DNA of 9,016 nt from JAAFJT01 sp043772905 (GTDB lineage Bacteria; Bacteroidota; Bacteroidia; Chitinophagales; Saprospiraceae). The translations under genes were made by a program, and so were the position numbers. A model generated the notes under the pieces. That model ran no database searches. It was not told the DNA's origin and was given only the letters and a program-made list of their open reading frames with translations. The stretch is from assembly GCA_043772905.1 (NCBI GenBank), contig JAYVFS010000242.1, positions 1-9,016 on the forward strand, read 5' to 3'. How positions within the stretch are numbered: the stretch's first letter is position 1; each line of letters starts with the position of its first letter. Shown in pieces: positions 6,578 to 9,016 of this stretch.

Positions 6578-6970
6578 ATGAAACAAAGAATCGCTCAAAT
6601 TGCCATTGTCGTTGATGATTACGACAAAGCCATAAAGTTCTATACAACAAAATTGGGTTTTCAACTCTTAGAAGACACTGTTTTAAGTGAAACCAAACGT
6701 TGGGTGCGCGTTGCGCCACAAGGTTCAACTTCATGTGGACTTTTATTGGCAAAAGCAGTAGGAGAGGAGCAAATCAGTCGCATCGGCAACCAAACAGGCG
6801 GGCGTGTTTTCCTTTTTTTATACACCGATGATTTTTGGCGGGACTATCATACCTATATTGAAAACGGTATTCGTTTTGTCCGTGAACCGCATCAAGAGGA
6901 ATACGGCATGGTTGCCGTTTTTGAAGACATTTATGGCAATCTTTGGGACTTAATAAGTGAAAAGTTGTAA
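6578..6970 (+). CDS. VOC (glyoxalase/bleomycin-resistance) superfamily protein
   Basis: 130-aa single-module-length VOC protein with two beta-alpha-beta-beta-beta halves. Seen: IAQIAIVVDDYDKAIKFYTT is the classic first strand and helix (family form 'vxDydxAixFY'), LGFQLLEDT follows, and VFEDIYGNLWDLIS is the usual C-terminal strand (family form 'DpdGNxwdL'). Gln7 stands where many relatives have a metal-binding His; Gln is used there in some glyoxalases. The superfamily includes glyoxalase I, extradiol dioxygenases and antibiotic-binding proteins, so the reaction cannot be assigned. The ATG at 6578 is the first in frame near the domain start. TATCTTTC at 6554 is a weak -7-like box. It is likely transcribed alone or from the UbiA gene, 81 nt upstream. 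Confidence 0.85.
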   Translation: MKQRIAQIAIVVDDYDKAIKFYTTKLGFQLLEDTVLSETKRWVRVAPQGSTSCGLLLAKAVGEEQISRIGNQTGGRVFLFLYTDDFWRDYHTYIENGIRFVREPHQEEYGMVAVFEDIYGNLWDLISEKL

Positions 6971-6991
6971 GTGAAAAGTGAAAAATGGACA

Positions 6992-7082
6992 GCCCTGAAA
7001 GGGCGTAATCTGTTAGCCCATTGGAATGGTAACAATGGGTGACGTAACATCTATTGGAATGGTAACAATGGATAACATCCAT
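6992..7082. repeat. REP-like cluster of short hairpins and a 19-bp direct repeat
   Basis: GCCCT-GAA-AGGGC (6992-7004) is a small hairpin. CCCATTG/CAATGGG (7017-7023 with 7033-7039) is a second, and ATGGAT/ATCCAT (7068-7082) a third. ATTGGAATGGTAACAATGG occurs twice, at 7020-7038 and 7053-7071, a 33-bp period, each copy followed by a TAACATC. The cluster fills most of the gap between the VOC gene and the barrel gene. From memory, GCCCTGAAAGGGC-type sequences recur in Bacteroidota intergenic DNA; this was not checked. It resembles REP or small stem-loop repeats. Confidence 0.75.
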
Positions 7083-7089
7083 AAAAAAA

Positions 7090-7917
7090 ATGAAAAATAT
7101 CCGTATGTATAAAATTATTTTGTTTTCTATTTCATTGATTTTCATGTCAATATCGGTTAAGGCACAGACAACCCAACCCATTGCAAGGGAAAGAGCCTTT
7201 ACCTTCGGCATCGGCGGCACATGGCAAATGCGCAAAGACAACCTTTTCAGCCCGCTTCAATATGAAGGCATTGGCGGCGAACTACATTTGGGATATGAAG
7301 GCATCAGCGACCGCTGGTTTAAACAACTCGATGTGTGGGGCAGCTTTAATACAGGCAAAACGTATGTCACGAAAGGTTATAACTACTCCGCATACTTGTT
7401 CCGAGGCGGCATTTCTTATGCTGCTATGCACCGAGTTATGGCAGATAACAAACATTTTAGTTGGTATGTCGGCGGTTCTGTTTTCAGCAATGGCAATGGG
7501 CAATATTATTTGTCGAATGTCAACAATATATTGAGTTATGATTTTCCGACAGGCATAGCGGCAGGTACTTATCTTCAAAAACCTTTTCGTTTTTGGCGTA
7601 AAAACTTTGTCGCTTCTACACAAATGACCTTGCCATTGGTGGCATACAATTTAAGACCCACTTATATCGGTTTTTCAAATGAAGACTTTTTAAAAACGCA
7701 AACAGGTATCGTTGCGATTCCAAAACTGCTGCAATTTGATTGGCGTTGGTCGGTTGAACTACCCCTCAGTAATAACAACAAAATACGCCTCACTTATCGT
7801 TGGGAATACCTCGACGATAAGCAAAAAGGACGTTTGCAACTCGGTACACAAACGCTTTTGTTTCAAACGCTGTTCAATATGCCGTATCGTTCATCTTCAA
7901 AAACATCTAAATCATGA
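7090..7917 (+). CDS. Hypothetical outer-membrane beta-barrel-like protein
   Basis: 275 aa with a signal peptide ending SVKA/QTT (cleavage after residue 25); either ATG 7090 or ATG 7105 (Met6) would give a working signal. No named family is recognised. The mature part alternates polar and hydrophobic residues in strand-length stretches rich in Tyr, Trp, Phe and Gly (FGIGGTWQM, ELHLGYEG, LDVWGSFNTG, YLFRGGISYA, FSWYVGGSVFSNG, RWSVELPL, IRLTYRWEYL), as in outer-membrane barrels or receptor-like proteins of Bacteroidota. It ends RSSSKTSKS rather than with a terminal Phe/Tyr. Its TGA (7915-7917) overlaps the ATG of the S41 lipoprotein by 4 nt, so the two are translationally coupled. The two products probably act together at the outer membrane. 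Confidence 0.75.
   Translation: MKNIRMYKIILFSISLIFMSISVKAQTTQPIARERAFTFGIGGTWQMRKDNLFSPLQYEGIGGELHLGYEGISDRWFKQLDVWGSFNTGKTYVTKGYNYSAYLFRGGISYAAMHRVMADNKHFSWYVGGSVFSNGNGQYYLSNVNNILSYDFPTGIAAGTYLQKPFRFWRKNFVASTQMTLPLVAYNLRPTYIGFSNEDFLKTQTGIVAIPKLLQFDWRWSVELPLSNNNKIRLTYRWEYLDDKQKGRLQLGTQTLLFQTLFNMPYRSSSKTSKS
7762..7771 (+). repeat. CCCCTCAGTA motif, copy 6 (inside barrel-like gene)
   Basis: Exact 10-mer preceded by A, C-run of 4. It encodes LPLSN, a different reading frame from copies 2, 3 and 7, which encode PSV. Confidence 0.85.
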
Positions 7918-8942
7918 ATAAAAAGGCTGTTTTAAAGAAACTAATACCCCCCTCAGTATTTTTACTCATTTTGCTGTTAACATCCTGCGAAAGACTATTC
8001 GTTGAACCCAATCCAGCGAATACACCAACGAGTAACTTCAATCATCTGTGGCAAACCATCAACGATAAATATACGTTTTTAGAATTTAAAAAAATCAATT
8101 GGGATTCTGTCAAAAACGTGTGGCAACCGCGTGTGAAAGATACCATGAATGACGGGACTTTATTCCGCGTTTTGGACTCGATGCTTTACACATTGCGCGA
8201 TGGACACGTTAATCTATACGCTTCCTTTAATTTGTCGCGCAATTGGGAATGGTATCTCAACTATCCCGACAATTATGACCCTTACCTCATCGAAAGGAAT
8301 TACCTCAAAGGCGTTCAGCGATACACAGGTGCCTTGATTAATAGTTTTATGGACTCAAACCGCATTGGATATGTGCGTTATGGCAGTTTTTCAAGCAATA
8401 TTTCCGATTTTGATATGGATGTCGTCATCAACCGTTTCAAAGATACCAAAGGCATCATCATTGATGTGCGGAGTAATGGCGGCGGCTCGATTGCTAATAT
8501 TGATAAACTAGTTTCCCGTTTTACAAAAACAAAAGTCCTTGTTTGGCGTGAATCAGAGAAAAGCGGAACAGGCAAAACAGACTTTAGCACAACCGTTGAA
8601 AAATACATTGAGCCAGCGGGTTTGGCACAATACACAAAACCTGTTATCATATTAACCAATCGCAGGTGTTATTCAGCCACAACTTTTTTTGTCGCTGCGA
8701 TGCTCAATTTGCCCAATGTCAAAGTCATTGGCGACCAAACAGGTGGCGGCGGTGGTGCACCTTCATCTACTCAATTGCCAAATGGCTGGGTTTTGCGTTA
8801 TTCCGCAACAAGAACGCTCATGCCCGATGGTTTAAATATCGAAAATGGTACACCACCAACGATAAAACAAGATATGTTGAAAACGGACAGCGATAAAGGG
8901 TTTGATAGTATTATTGAACGAGCGTTGAAGGAGTTGAAATAA
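7914..8942 (+). CDS. S41 family peptidase, predicted lipoprotein
   Basis: 342-aa C-terminal-processing/tricorn-type serine peptidase. Seen: a signal peptide with lipobox LTSC (Cys25 lipidated); an N-terminal helical region FNHLWQTINDKYTFLEF typical of Bacteroidota S41 proteins; RDGHVNL with His98; IDVRSNGGGS (GGG 189-191), the family core strand and loop; TNRRCYSATTFF with Ser254 as the probable nucleophile; VIGDQTGGGGGAPSS after it. The Lys used by CtpA-type enzymes is not evident after Ser254, which favours a tricorn-like triad using His98; that is inference. No obvious PDZ domain lies between the halves. It overlaps the preceding barrel-like gene by 4 nt. A C6 run (7947-7952) sits in the signal-peptide codons as part of a CCCCTCAGTA motif. 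A palindrome follows 12 nt after the stop. Confidence 0.88.
   Translation: MNKKAVLKKLIPPSVFLLILLLTSCERLFVEPNPANTPTSNFNHLWQTINDKYTFLEFKKINWDSVKNVWQPRVKDTMNDGTLFRVLDSMLYTLRDGHVNLYASFNLSRNWEWYLNYPDNYDPYLIERNYLKGVQRYTGALINSFMDSNRIGYVRYGSFSSNISDFDMDVVINRFKDTKGIIIDVRSNGGGSIANIDKLVSRFTKTKVLVWRESEKSGTGKTDFSTTVEKYIEPAGLAQYTKPVIILTNRRCYSATTFFVAAMLNLPNVKVIGDQTGGGGGAPSSTQLPNGWVLRYSATRTLMPDGLNIENGTPPTIKQDMLKTDSDKGFDSIIERALKELK
7949..7958 (+). repeat. CCCCTCAGTA motif, copy 7 (in S41 signal-peptide codons)
   Basis: Exact 10-mer with a C-run of 6 from 7947. It encodes IPPSV at residues 11-15 of the lipoprotein. Confidence 0.85.
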
Positions 8943-8954
8943 ATGGCAGGAGTC

Positions 8955-9016
8955 AGGTATAGTAGACAGAAATTGAATAGGATTTTGTTTTTTTTGCAAA
9001 AAAAACAAAATCCTAT
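8955..9016. repeat. Palindrome element 4, truncated by the window end
   Basis: Begins AGGTAT at 8955, 12 nt after the S41 stop. The apex is T8-GC-A8 with its centre at 8996/8997, and every visible pair from the centre to 9016 (20 bp) matches. If symmetric it ends at 9038, outside the window. The flanking TC before AGGTAT is shared with element 3. Confidence 0.92.

Noticed and set aside
8378..8659. 93-codon - strand ORF
   Set aside because: Antisense shadow of the S41 peptidase core.
1..9016. tRNA, rRNA or insertion-sequence transposase genes
   Set aside because: No tRNA cloverleaf, rRNA-like sequence or transposase motif was seen on either strand.

Overview
The window looks like Bacteroidota chromosome. 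Signal peptides ending in CAQ/KAQ, lipoproteins with an LTSC lipobox, a Bacteroidota-style OmpA C-terminal domain, AT-rich intergenic DNA and possible TTG-N19-TAnnTTT-type promoters all fit that phylum. Family level cannot be fixed from the sequence; a Chitinophagia/Sphingobacteriia-like member is a guess. All recognisable genes are on the + strand.

Layout: (1) 69-548, OmpA/MotB peptidoglycan-binding protein with a doubtful 5' end. (2) 549-854, a perfect 82-bp palindrome, an intrinsic terminator and a promoter zone. (3) 855-3035, a secreted penicillin-acylase-family Ntn hydrolase with its catalytic residues in place. (4) 3036-3449, a minisatellite of four 21-bp units, a doubtful small ORF and an AT-rich leader. 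(5) 3450-4247, a lipoprotein with two tandem cupin domains, followed by a hairpin terminator. (6) 4384-5580, a geranylgeranyl-reductase-family flavoprotein, then a palindrome, then a UbiA-family prenyltransferase (5699-6496). (7) 6578-6970, a VOC protein followed by a short REP-like repeat cluster. (8) 7090-8942, an outer-membrane-barrel-like protein whose stop overlaps the start of an S41-peptidase lipoprotein, followed by a palindrome cut by the window end.

The genes do not form one pathway. Two pairs make sense together: reductase plus UbiA prenyltransferase (isoprenoid lipid or quinone tailoring) and barrel protein plus S41 lipoprotein (cell envelope, translationally coupled).

The most unusual content is non-coding. 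First, four long palindromes with AGGTAT...ATACCT ends lie 6-13 nt after four different stop codons. Their arms differ between copies, yet three of the four are perfectly paired over all or most of the visible arm, and the fourth (4261-4336) is mostly paired. Second, the 10-mer CCCCTCAGTA occurs seven times on both strands, in genes (three peptide contexts on the coding strand) and between genes, with a C-run of 4 to 7. Chance predicts about 0.02 copies in a window this size. Neither is explained by the genes around it.
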